From NCBI GenBank assembly GCA_001910725.1, contig MJGA01000016.1, positions 682,001-746,000 of the forward strand: a DNA stretch of 64,000 bases. Reading direction: 5' to 3'. Under the pieces are notes generated by a model. The model was not told the origin of the DNA. It was given only the letters and a program-made list of their open reading frames with translations, and ran no database searches. Positions 24,429 through 34,400 of the stretch are shown here, piece by piece; within the stretch, counting starts at the first letter, position 1; every line of letters begins with the position of its first letter. The position numbers were made by a program, and so were the translations under genes. The stretch comes from Phanerodontia chrysosporium (lineage: Eukaryota > Basidiomycota > Agaricomycetes > Polyporales > Phanerochaetaceae).

Positions 24429-26114
24429 ATGCTCGTTTTCCCCGTTAGACGTGTCTTTGCACAACTATCGCACATTCGCACCTTCTCTGTCACATTCAGA
24501 ACGTGTGCAGAAAGTAGACGTCGCCCACGAGAGACAACGCGCCCTCTCCAGCCCTCTTCGTACGTTTCGCGCTTCCGGGAGACCGAAGTTCAACACGCTC
24601 ACCGACGATGCAGGTCATCTCGCTCCGCACCACCTCGTCAACGCAGTAAAAAGACTGCAAGATATATACCTCTTGAAAAATGGAACCCTATACTCTATGA
24701 GGATCGTGCCATACTGGTGCTGAACAAACCACCAGGATACAGCGTGCAGGCGAACACCCCCGATGTGAGGAGATTCGTCCCGGGTATCCTCAGACTGCGC
24801 ATTGACGCAGGGCTAGCCGAATGAGAGAATGCTGATAGGGGAGCTTACCAGCGGTGCGTACACAGTACATCTCGATTGGCGAAGTGAAACTGATAGTCAA
24901 TTGCAGAGTATCTACGGGAGCGTGGGCTCGACTGTCCCGTCTTCCACTGCCACCGCATCGACAAGGTACGCCAGCCCTAACACCCGCCCTTCCTCTCTCA
25001 ATTCGCCAGCAGCGGACGACAGGCGCTCTTCTGTGCGCGAAGTCTACACATACGCTCCGCGACATCACACAGCAGTTCGCTACGCGCAAAATTGATAAAA
25101 CGTATCTAGCACTCCTGCATCCTGCACAAGATATTGGAGTGAGCGGGACAATTGACCAGGATGTGGGTTTTCGAGACGGCAGGCCCTGCATCATGACCAA
25201 CGGACGCCCTGGTCTACCCGCAGTCACGCACTGGGAACTGCTTGCGACTTCTGTGCGTATCAGGCAACGGCCTCCCATTCTGCTCTGCTAAATAGTGGGT
25301 CATGCAGCCGATCGCATCCGTGAAATTGGTCAAATTTATGCCAGAGACTGGTCGCAAACACCAGATTCGCCTGCATGCTTCACGTATACTGAAAGGTTCG
25401 TCCAGTTCTGCGTTCGGTGAAAGGATCCCTGACATATGTCTATAGCTCCAATATTGGGCGATGATTTGTATACCGACGTAGTTCGTCCTGGGAGAGACAT
25501 CAAAGAGCTGCTCTCCCAGTATAGATACGGCACCCTCTTTCTACATAGTGCTTCCATCTCCCTGACTGTGCGTTCAACTTATTTTTCCTTCCGCGCTACT
25601 GTTGACCTGGTCATGGCAGAGATTTCGCAAGACGGGCCCAAAGAAAATGTTCCGTCTGGGTCTCACCGCACCTGTGCCGCAATATTGGATTGACGCCTGC
25701 AAGGCGTTGAAAATTGCGATTCCAAAAGAGTACACGCAGAGTGGAGTATTTGTCGACGGCGAAAGGGTAGAGAACGGGATCGTGGAAGGTGTGGAGGGTA
25801 GGCTGATACACGGCTCTAGTACGTGGGTCCCTTGTCGCCAGTGCGTAGCGGAATTGACGACTTTGCCGCAGGAAATATTACCACAGCCGTCACTGCTCCG
25901 TCACCTCGAGATACCCAGTGAACATGCCGCCTTGGCGGACCACCAGCCCTCGTTAACGTCCTTCTCGATAATCATACTCTCGCAAGGGCTTGGCTCAATG
26001 AACACCTGTTCATCAACGCCAAGTATGAAAACCGGCGCGAACGACTTGGTATCTATACAAGGCACACGCATCTCCACAGTGCATCAACAGAACTTACTTC
26101 ATCTGGGGCGCTAA
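24429..26114 (+). CDS. RluA-family RNA pseudouridine synthase, probably mitochondrial
   Basis: The enzyme isomerises uridine to pseudouridine in RNA. Core motifs are visible: PILYEDRAILVLNKPPGYSVQ, then HRIDK joined over an intron (tandem acceptor CAGCAG near 25007-25012) to RTTGALLCAKSTHTL. The catalytic Asp is that of HRID. RKIDKTYLALLHP, then MPETGRKHQIRLHAS and PILGDDLYTD follow. The N-terminus from 24429 (MLVFPVRRVFAQLSHIRTFS) is arginine-rich and lacks acidic residues, like a mitochondrial presequence. However, another frame from 24307 looks more coding up to about 24668 and would need a one-base shift to reach the core. The 3' end is also unsettled: this frame runs to 26114, while a different frame (25946-26155) looks coding and could be joined by splicing. 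Confidence 0.75.
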
Positions 26115-26257
26115 GCCACTCGTTGACCTGTGCGGAAGCACATATTGAGCCCTAATTCAGCTATCGTGCGCATCTTGTCGTCTGTAGATCTGCGGACTAA
26201 TCGCAGGCCCCGCAGAATATGATCATTGGATACCACTTATCCCGGCGTATACAGGTA

Positions 26258-27580
26258 TCATACTGTATAAGTCTCATCGGCAAGGGTGATCTTCAGCCTT
26301 CCATCCGCAAAGCTGCGCTTCAGCTCTTCTGCAATCCCATCGTATGCCCTGCGACCCAACTTCAGCTCCTTCAATTGCCCGCCCCTTTGCGTCCGCTGTT
26401 CGACGAAGTGCGCGAGCGCTGCGTAGTCGTTCAACGGCGCAATGACCGACATCGTGGTCATCGAGGGAAGAACGACAGGGTGCGCTGCGATGCAACGCAC
26501 GATGGAGGACACATCCGCCTCGTCGTGATGCAGAACAAACGATACAGCGTTGGGTACATGAGCGAAGAGGTGGCCATCGTATTCCTCGGGAAAGCCCACC
26601 GCGCTTGTGTTCCTGAAGCAGAGCTCACGCACTTGAGGAAATGTGCGTGTGGGCTGTAGCTTGTTGGAAGCGGGGAGGGCTGTATCAACGAGCTCGAGCC
26701 GCTCTAAGTTTGGTACGTCCATGTTGTTGAGGATCGTCTCGACTAGAATCGAATGCTCTTCAACGAGCTTGAGTGACCGTAAGCTCGGAAGGTAGACAGT
26801 GAGAGCGCCAGTGACATCCCATGCGAACGTGTGCAGAAGAAGCTTGAACCCCAGGCTGGTGTGGTCAAGGGTGAGGTTCGACAGCCTAGGAGCAGTCTCG
26901 CGGAGCGCGTTGAGATCGTCTGGGATGAGATCGCGAGCGACTATCGTCAATTCTTCAAGTTTGGCGAAGGTTGACGAGGTGAATGATATCGGCACACTCT
27001 TGAAGTGCAGCTTCGTGAGGTTCGGGGCGACCCAGCTGAGACCGAAATCCAACACGATCAAGTTGGAGGTGTCGTTGATAATCGTCGCCTCGTTGAGCAC
27101 AGGGAACGACAGATTGTGCATCATGTGAAGAATCGAGCAGATGTAAATCTGCTTGCTCTGGAGGTGGATCGACCGAATGCGGCCTGCATAGCCCGCCAGG
27201 AGAAGCTCCAAGCACTTCGAGCTGTGCTGTGTCACTCCGCCAAGAAATTGAGCGTCTCTATCTGTTCCCGGAGTGCAAATGACATCTAGAAGTGTGTTGT
27301 CAGACCTCTCAAGGTGAAGTTTCACACTGTCCATTGATTTTGTAGCGTGGATGCACCTCCAGAGTGTCGGGAGTGATATGACAATCTGCCGCCAGCGACG
27401 CGACACCTGGGCAGCGATGAAAGGATTATAGCGACACCTGGCTGGGTCGAGCCTGTGCTCGTAGGCTTCTTCAAGCACGAGCTTAAGCACATCATCAGGA
27501 AGAACGTCTGTGGCATCTCGCGAGCAGTTCGCTAGCTGGATCGTGCTTCTTGTCAACGTATAGCTTATTAGAACTAGCAT
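26258..27580 (-). CDS. F-box-like/leucine-rich domain protein, copy 1
   Basis: This belongs to the large Agaricomycete F-box-like family, presumed SCF ubiquitin-ligase adaptors. The F-box-like helix set is DVLPDDVLKLVLEEAYEHR followed by AAQVSRRWRQIVISLPTLWR, the usual signature in these fungi. The remaining 350 residues show LRR-like repeats (LPSLRSLKLVEEHSILV; VPNLERLELVDTALPAS). The single open frame runs 440 codons to the stop at 26258. The ATG at 27580 lies in a stretch that looks like an intron end, and a GT donor follows DSSTS at 27609. The true first exon may therefore be near 27610-27650, although no in-frame ATG was found there. Substrate is unknown. It is paralogous to the next gene. 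Confidence 0.8.
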   Translation of the reverse strand: MLVLISYTLTRSTIQLANCSRDATDVLPDDVLKLVLEEAYEHRLDPARCRYNPFIAAQVSRRWRQIVISLPTLWRCIHATKSMDSVKLHLERSDNTLLDVICTPGTDRDAQFLGGVTQHSSKCLELLLAGYAGRIRSIHLQSKQIYICSILHMMHNLSFPVLNEATIINDTSNLIVLDFGLSWVAPNLTKLHFKSVPISFTSSTFAKLEELTIVARDLIPDDLNALRETAPRLSNLTLDHTSLGFKLLLHTFAWDVTGALTVYLPSLRSLKLVEEHSILVETILNNMDVPNLERLELVDTALPASNKLQPTRTFPQVRELCFRNTSAVGFPEEYDGHLFAHVPNAVSFVLHHDEADVSSIVRCIAAHPVVLPSMTTMSVIAPLNDYAALAHFVEQRTQRGGQLKELKLGRRAYDGIAEELKRSFADGRLKITLADETYTV

Positions 27581-27952
27581 TTGCTGCGGCTCATATCTTA
27601 GACACTCACCGAGGTCGATGAATCATCGAGCTTGGCATCGCGGCGGCCCGGGCGATTATGGGTATGTGGACGACGTGTGTTACAGGCGAAGAGGGCTCAA
27701 AGAAGCAGTCGTAGCGAACGTTGACCAAGTGTCTCACACGACGTTGGATGGAGAGATCACGTGCGCCCTGTCCGCAAGCTTGATCGTCCGAAATAGCTTA
27801 AGTTGTACATGTACACCGTAATGACATCTACGAAGTCTCCCGAAAAAGCTGAACACTTCGCTGGACACGTTCCGCTACACGAAGTATCATCCAGGTCCTT
27901 GTCGAATCAGTACCGACTGCTTTTGGTCACCGTAGGACCATATATCACGAAC
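27581..27952. other. Spacer between tandem F-box genes
   Basis: This 372 bp may include a small 5' exon of F-box copy 1 (27609-27650, minus strand, frame DAKLDDSSTS). Otherwise it has no recognisable feature. Confidence 0.4.
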
Positions 27953-29236
27953 CTAGTGATTTGCAAGGATGACCTGGATCATGCCCCGTCCTGCTTCTTC
28001 GAGCTGTGCACCTACACGGTCATAGATCGCGCGACTCACGACGAGCCGGCGTAGAGAACCCCCACGATGCACCTGCTCCTCTACCAGACCCCGCAGCGTC
28101 TCTAGATAACCCAGCTTGTGCGGCCCTGTGACCTCGACGGTGTGTAGCTCAGGGAGAGTCTCGGGGAACATAACGTGGTACATGACAAAGGGCAGGCTAT
28201 CCGGATGGGTGTCGTGCAGCGTGAGGAGCGTCGTCCTAGGGGCGCACGCAAAGATGTACCCATCGTACGGCTCTTCGTCGTTCTCGCGATTTATGTTGCG
28301 GAAGTGGAGCTCGCGCAGTGCGGGGAAGGGGCGCGGTGTGCGGCTATGCCAGCCATAGGCGTCGATGTACGCCTGCACGCAGAGACTACGTAGGGCGGGC
28401 GCGTCGATGCGAACGAGTATATCGTCCACGGTCCAGTTCTTGTCCATAAGTGTCAGGGACTGTAGTTTGGGAAATGAGCAAACCGTGCCATCATCTGGGT
28501 CGGACAGGTCCGTGAGCTCGACGTCGCCGAGAGTAAGGTTTAGCAGTTGCGGGGCAGATTTCGAGAGCGCTCCTAGACTTGACATAGCTAGCGCACAATC
28601 ACATATAGTCAGCTGCTGGAGTGTGTCGAGAGTGGATGAGATGAAATTGATAGGAATCCCATGGACATAGAACGTTTTCAGGTTAGGAAAGAAGAAGCTG
28701 TAGGAAATGCCATTCTCCACAAAATATTCGTGTGTCAGGTCTTGGTTGATCCGCAAGAAAGTCAAGTTGATCAGAGGGTGTCGGTTTGTGACGTGGAGTG
28801 CATCGAGGACTTCGGAGGTGCTCAAGGCATTGAGCAAGGCTAAGTCGACGTCCAACCGCTGAACGCGATCGGCGCAAAGCTCCAGGAATGACTCGAGGCA
28901 TTGAATTATTTCCGGACTCATCGACTTCTTATCGTCAGCTACGCTGGCGTGTCTGCTCGCGCAGTGGACTTCCAGTGGGAGTGAACCAGCTCGGCTCAGA
29001 TAGAGCTTGGGGAGATCTATACTGTTCGGATTGTTGATGTGAATACACGCCCAAAGGCTAGGCACAGATATGGTCACTTCTCGCCAGCGATGCGAGACGA
29101 AAGTAGGAATGACGACGATGTCGCGAGCCTCGTTCTGGTCAGATCTGTGCTGGTAAGCCTCTTCAAAGACGAGTTTGAGCACATCGTCTGGAAGCGCATC
29201 GATGGGTGATGCGACAGTGTCGTCATGTTGGTTCAT
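27953..29236 (-). CDS. F-box-like/leucine-rich domain protein, copy 2
   Basis: This is a tandem paralogue of the gene at 26258-27580. I chose ATG 29236 (MNQHDDTVASPIDALPDDVL); the frame extends upstream only to a GTG at 29260. The F-box-like region reads LPDDVLKLVFEEAYQHRSD, then VSHRWREVTISVPSLWACIH. LRR-like segments follow (LPKLYLSRAGSLPLEV; FPKLQSLTLMDKNWTVDDIL; PALRELHFRNINRENDEE). The product is 427 residues in one exon, with stop at 27953. The presumed role is substrate recognition in an SCF complex, by family; the target is unknown. Confidence 0.82.
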   Translation of the reverse strand: MNQHDDTVASPIDALPDDVLKLVFEEAYQHRSDQNEARDIVVIPTFVSHRWREVTISVPSLWACIHINNPNSIDLPKLYLSRAGSLPLEVHCASRHASVADDKKSMSPEIIQCLESFLELCADRVQRLDVDLALLNALSTSEVLDALHVTNRHPLINLTFLRINQDLTHEYFVENGISYSFFFPNLKTFYVHGIPINFISSTLDTLQQLTICDCALAMSSLGALSKSAPQLLNLTLGDVELTDLSDPDDGTVCSFPKLQSLTLMDKNWTVDDILVRIDAPALRSLCVQAYIDAYGWHSRTPRPFPALRELHFRNINRENDEEPYDGYIFACAPRTTLLTLHDTHPDSLPFVMYHVMFPETLPELHTVEVTGPHKLGYLETLRGLVEEQVHRGGSLRRLVVSRAIYDRVGAQLEEAGRGMIQVILANH

Positions 29237-29555
29237 CGCGGAGGAAGGATCCACTATCACAGCAACCCGTCAGTTCCGTGATGATCTCACAACAGGAATA
29301 TACGAGACTTACATCTGGTTGTGGTCGATATACGTACCGGGAGAACAACTGCGGGCGAGCGAGCAAATCGCACGCCGCTCACTGCGCATCATCGCGCGCC
29401 TCCTGGAGAGCCAATCTTCGGGATCTCGAAACTAGATGACCATTTATCTATGCACAGTGGTGTAATGTGAGGTATAGGCAACGCATCTTAGGATGGTAGC
29501 TAATCTGCAATGCCAACTACAACGTGCTCCTCTAGTGACTGCAACAAACCTGCGT

Positions 29556-30190
29556 CTAAGTCCTTCCAGAGGTCTTTCGCGACTCGCAACTCGCCGACGA
29601 ATGTTCGAGCTGCTCTCGATGACGGACAATACGCAGAAGAACGTCATATTTCTCAGTGAGGCGTTCCACGACCAGCGTCTTCACAGCGGGCAAAGGCACT
29701 GGCACGGCTGTCGTAAGGTGCTCAAATAATAGCAAGGAGAGACCAAAGTCGGAAAATTCAAGGCAGATGGCGAGGGGAGTGTCATGATACAAGAGGTCAT
29801 CACGGATATAAAGCCGGGGTTGTCGCGCAATATAATCACGTCGTTGAAAGCGTCGATCGAAATGCGTGAGATCGCTGAGAGTCGACTTCATCGGTGTAGG
29901 CAGGGAGAGAACATCTTGTGAGAGTCAGGGACGTGAGGGCCAGTGCGCGTAAGACATCAATGATACCGTTCGGTTCGCTGGGAACTCTGATTTACAGGCA
30001 CTCCAAGACACTAAAATGAGCCAGGCCACGAGGAGTGTGTGAAGTAGTGCTGATACAGATACCGTCAAGGTGAAGCGTCCGCAATTGTGTGCATGTGCTT
30101 CCAAGCGCACGGAGTTCGCTCATCGGTGCAGAGCAGTCGCATATGCCCAGAGATTGGAGAGCTCCATAAAGTTTGGGGGACTTGTAGTGG
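29556..30190 (-). pseudogene. Decayed F-box/LRR-like gene remnant
   Basis: Minus-strand translation gives LRR-like pieces in different frames with stops between them. One piece near 30000-30180 reads PKLYGALQSLGICDCSAP and then LRTLHLDGICIST. Another (29556-29891) reads LSDLTHFDRRFQRRDYIARQ, then FGLSLLLFEHLTTAV. Phrases of this kind are typical of the C-terminal half of the neighbouring F-box-like paralogues. No F-box helix survives and no splice scheme joining the pieces was found. I infer a third, degenerate member of the tandem cluster. It could alternatively be a gene with introns I failed to resolve. Confidence 0.4.
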
Positions 30191-30559
30191 TATTGTGCCG
30201 CGCGTCCTCATAGTTGTCAACTGGGGGAACTCAGCGTAGAAGTATGGAGAAACGAACGCCCTCTGAGTCAAGTTAGTTTCGAGCGCAGACACGGAAGACG
30301 TTGTGCATGCATGGAAGAAGGATACAGCCAGGCAGTATATTCTGAGGTTTCTGTTGCGTATACGTCCGAGTTCTGGCGCACCCGCTGGCCCAGGATGGCG
30401 ATACTTGAAGTCCAACTCGGGGAGGTGGTGACGACCGCCAGCCGAGCGCTTTCTACGGTGATTGCCGTTGGACGAGGGATGTTCCCAAATCGGTAAGCGA
30501 CTAGGTCTTAGGCTGACGCATACCTCAGTTTATTCACGAATCAACGCACAGTCGGGGTC

Positions 30560-31183
30560 ATGTCTACAACAGCACACAGTAAGCAAATAGTTGCGAGCTA
30601 ATGCTCAAACAGAAGCTGATGTAGCTCTAGCACAATCTCAGTATGCTGCGGCCGTCCACGCTCCGCTGATGAAGTCACCTAGTATCAGGGTACCTCCCCC
30701 AGTATGCGGTCTTTCTAGCGGTTACATATGGCAAGCTGAACTTTACCTTAGGTCGAGATGCCGCCAGACATCCATCCCTTGCCTGACTCTGTTACACCAT
30801 ACGTACGTCCCTATCGCCGCTTGTCGCCTCGACCGTGCTAACTCGTCATATCACCAGTTCGTCTACCCATTCACGCTGGAGCCGCATGTAATAACACTCG
30901 AAACATCGCGCAGGTCTACACTCGCTGCACATGCAGCGAGGCGGGAGGCATATCTCAAGTCTCGTGAGGACGAGAAGGAGCGCCGGAAGCGCGAAGCGTT
31001 ACGGCGTATCGCCCCAGGGTTTGAACCTAGCGATGTGCCTCTTGTCCTATCAAGCGCGACTCGCTACACACGTCTCCAGGTCCAGCAGAGTCCAGCACCT
31101 CGCAACCCACTCACGAACGCTCGAAGTCTGTGATGGAGGATTTGGTCGACCAGTTGGCTGCTCTGGATGCGAAATCCCCTTGA
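30560..31183 (+). CDS. Small conserved-looking hypothetical protein
   Basis: I do not recognise a family. A tiny first exon, ATG 30560-30578 (MSTTAH), joins over a 34-bp intron (30579-30612, GTAAGC to CAG) to KADVALAQSQYAAAVHAPLM. Later exons include LEPHVITLETSRRSTLAAHA, then the strongly charged helix EAYLKSREDEKERRKREALR and RIAPGFEP. After one more splice comes STSQPTHERSKSVMEDLVDQ and LAALDAKSP, with stop TGA 31181-31183. The clean charged helix and the matching splice sites argue for a real gene of about 120-140 residues. It lies 300 bp upstream of listerin on the same strand. Function is unknown. Confidence 0.6.
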
Positions 31184-31486
31184 TGGCATCGTTTCAACGA
31201 GTACCTCTACATCCTATATTGTATACCTGCGCTACTCTCTGGACCTTGTATTCATCATCTCCGCCACATATTGCACAGTTTGGCTCGCATACATTCTTTC
31301 ACTAGTGGGACCCTGGTAGCGAGACCCCGCACACCTCTGTGATGCAATCCAGATCTGACTCGGATCTCGCTACCGGATCGAGGTGTCTAACCAGGATTTC
31401 TTGAAGACTCGAGCTCTCCACATACACCCTCCCCGAAATCCATCACTCTACCTCTGGCACACCTCCAATAGCGGCTGCTAGACGCT
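31184..31486. promoter_or_regulatory. Presumed promoter/5' leader of listerin
   Basis: This 303-bp gap has no open frame of interest. A promoter role is inferred from position only; no clear TATA box was seen. Confidence 0.3.
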
Positions 31487-34400
31487 ATGGCGAAGGGCAA
31501 ATCGTCTGCGTCGTCCGGAACGCGGAAGAAACACGCTAGAAAGGCTGCCGCCGCCGCCGGGATTCTGGATGAGCCGCAGCCACCCAAGGAGAAGAAGCCG
31601 AAGGGCAAAGAGAAGGGCAAGCGTGGCAAAGAGCCCAAGAAGAAAGTCTACATTCCTCCCGTGAAGCCTGTGCCCGTTCAGCCAGACCCTCTTGACACGC
31701 TCGGCATCGCACAGCGGATTCCTGCCGACCTCCATGTGGTACTCAGGAAACTCGCAAAGAAAGACTCTGTGACGAAAAGACGCGCCTTAGAGGACTTTCA
31801 GGCAGACTGGGTAGAGAAGGGCAGGAAGGACGAGAACGTACTCAGCATCTTGGAGGTCGTACTGCCTGTATGGGTATGTCATACGCGTCCTTCCGTACCA
31901 ATGAAAGACCTTGACCATCTTCCGCAGCTTCACCATGTCCCTGCTCTCTTCCTCCACCCTTCGAGGCGCGTCAGGCAGCTATCTGTGAACTTGCATGTCT
32001 CTCTCCTCGGGCTTCCATTGCTCGGAAAAGAGATAGCTTTCTTGCTGAGCGAAGGAACAAGCTCAGATCACGCCGACTTCATCCTGGGCAGCTGGCTCCT
32101 GGCTTCTTACGACATCGACAGACAAGTCTCAGTCGCTGCGCGAGGGGCATGGAGCGCATATATTTCCCTTCGATCCCCACAGCAGAGTGCTGGTAGCACT
32201 TCCGCCCTGACTCTGGACTATCCTGCTTTCTCGCCACTCTGGGACTTCATACAGCGCGTGCTCCTGGACCCATCTGGTATCTACTTGCAAATAAACCCTC
32301 CGCAGCCTGCGGTGCCTCCGCCATCCGCCCCGCAGTCTCGGAAAGGTTCTGGGAAGAACACACCAGTGCCTAGACGAGCGGAAGAGCCGCCTTTGCGCGC
32401 GAAGGCGGACGAAGAGGAGGAGAGTGAGGCGGACAGGAAGGCGCGGATGAGGATGAGCGGGTTTGGAGCGTTGGAATGGATGCTGGGTCTGTACATCGTA
32501 TGTCGAGCTATGTACTCGTCACTCAAACATATATCAGGTGCACACGCTCAGCTGAGCGAAGATGAGAAGGCCGCACAAGAGTTCCTCAGCCCGCTTGATA
32601 ATATTGCGCTGTGGTCTGCATTGTATAGCGGACAGCGTCCTCCATTCATTCAGGACGACGAGTTTGAGGCATTTGGATGGAACCAGCCCGGCGTTCGCAG
32701 GGCATGCTGGGCTGCAATTCAGGCGTTGCTGAAGTCATACAAGGGTATGTGCCGCGTTTTCATCAAGATACCACGACTTATCGCTCGCTGAAGGCCGACT
32801 GCATGGCTTGGAGCAATCGCTCAGCGTAGCCATCCTGCGATCTGCCTGGGCAGAACCTGACGCTGCGGTACGAAACTTCATGTGGCAGCCTCTACTGACA
32901 TTCCTGCGGGTAAGCGATCCAATGGGCTAGAACGATACAATGACATGCTTGCTGATATGTACCCGTGCAGAATATCCCAATGCATGGGAGATCGAGTCTC
33001 GCGGAATCTCCGATGATGACGAAGGCGAGGATGACGACGAAGACAACTCTGATGAAGAGGAAGACACGCTCAAAGCGCGCCCTGCGAAGGCGCAAGCCAC
33101 TGAGCGCAAGATCACCCGTTCACAAGCATACGAAGACTTCCGCCAGTTCCTTGAGCTAGGGTGCATGGGATCTCCCGTACAAGCATACCCAGCAGTCATC
33201 ATCGTGTTGTCAACCATCCCTCCGAGCGTAGGTTACTCCACTTAACTTGTATTCATCGTTCTAACCTCGGGTCACCAGATATTCGCCACCACCCCGACTC
33301 CAGTCACTACGTTATTCACCTCATTCTGGGCGGCCATTGATGGGCATGCCCTGAGCGGTCTGGACCGCTTGGCAGCTTCGGCCGCCTTCCTATCTGCCCT
33401 TCTGGAATGCGTGGTCTTCATGGTGCGCCGTCTGCGTGGCGAACAGGCAGCAGCTCTGCTGTCCGAGGGCCAGGAAGACGGGCACCGTGCGGCGATAGAC
33501 CTCGTCCGGGAGCAGTTCCGGCGCGTGTGGGAGGAAGTGTCTTCAGAGAAGCTCAAGCTCGACGAAAACCTCGCTGCAGAGTCACTAGGCAAGACGTTGA
33601 CAGCTTTGCACGAGATCGACGGCGGTCAGTGCTGTCACCATTACGTGTTCAGTCGATGACACTAACCCGCGGTTCAGAACTCTTCCAGTCCGCATGGGCC
33701 ATTCTGAGTGACGCCATCAAGGTGCAACTCATCACCTCTCAGCAAGGGGTACACCCTCTTGTACCGACTGCGCTGAAGGTCTTCCGCACATCGGCACCGA
33801 CAGACTCTGCGTTGGCACAGGCAAATGACCAGCTCATCAGCGACGTGGTATACTCGACGATCCGACGGTTAGAGGAGATCCTTGACCAACCGGAGACAAT
33901 TGCAGTCGAACCCGTGCGCTTGAAGTCGCTGGTGACCATCCTTGACACCTTCGGAACTGACATCTTCGCTGATGAAGGATTGGCCTCGGTAAGTGCTGTC
34001 ACTCTTGTTGGGTAAGGTGTATCCTGAACTCTGTGTTAGGCCATCGATGAAACATGCACGAAACATGCATCCCGTCTACTCACACTGTCTCCGGATATCC
34101 TCCTTGTTTACTTGACACATCGTAGCAGCAGTGGACGCTGCTCCCAGCTATGGAGGCGCATTCTGCAGGCGGTCTCTGAGCGCCAAGACGACTTCTCTGC
34201 ATCCCTCGAGCCCTTGATCGCCGCTGCGAGCGAGGAGTGCTGTTGGATACCCTCACGCCTGCAGGGGATGAGCTTGATGCGGCTGTAAGCCAACTTTTGG
34301 TATCGGGGCTGAGCAGCAGCGCACGCGCCTCGCAAGACCTCGCCTTGTTAAAGCGTATACTGCGCCATCACAGTAAGCTCTCTGCCTTCCCCATGGTATA

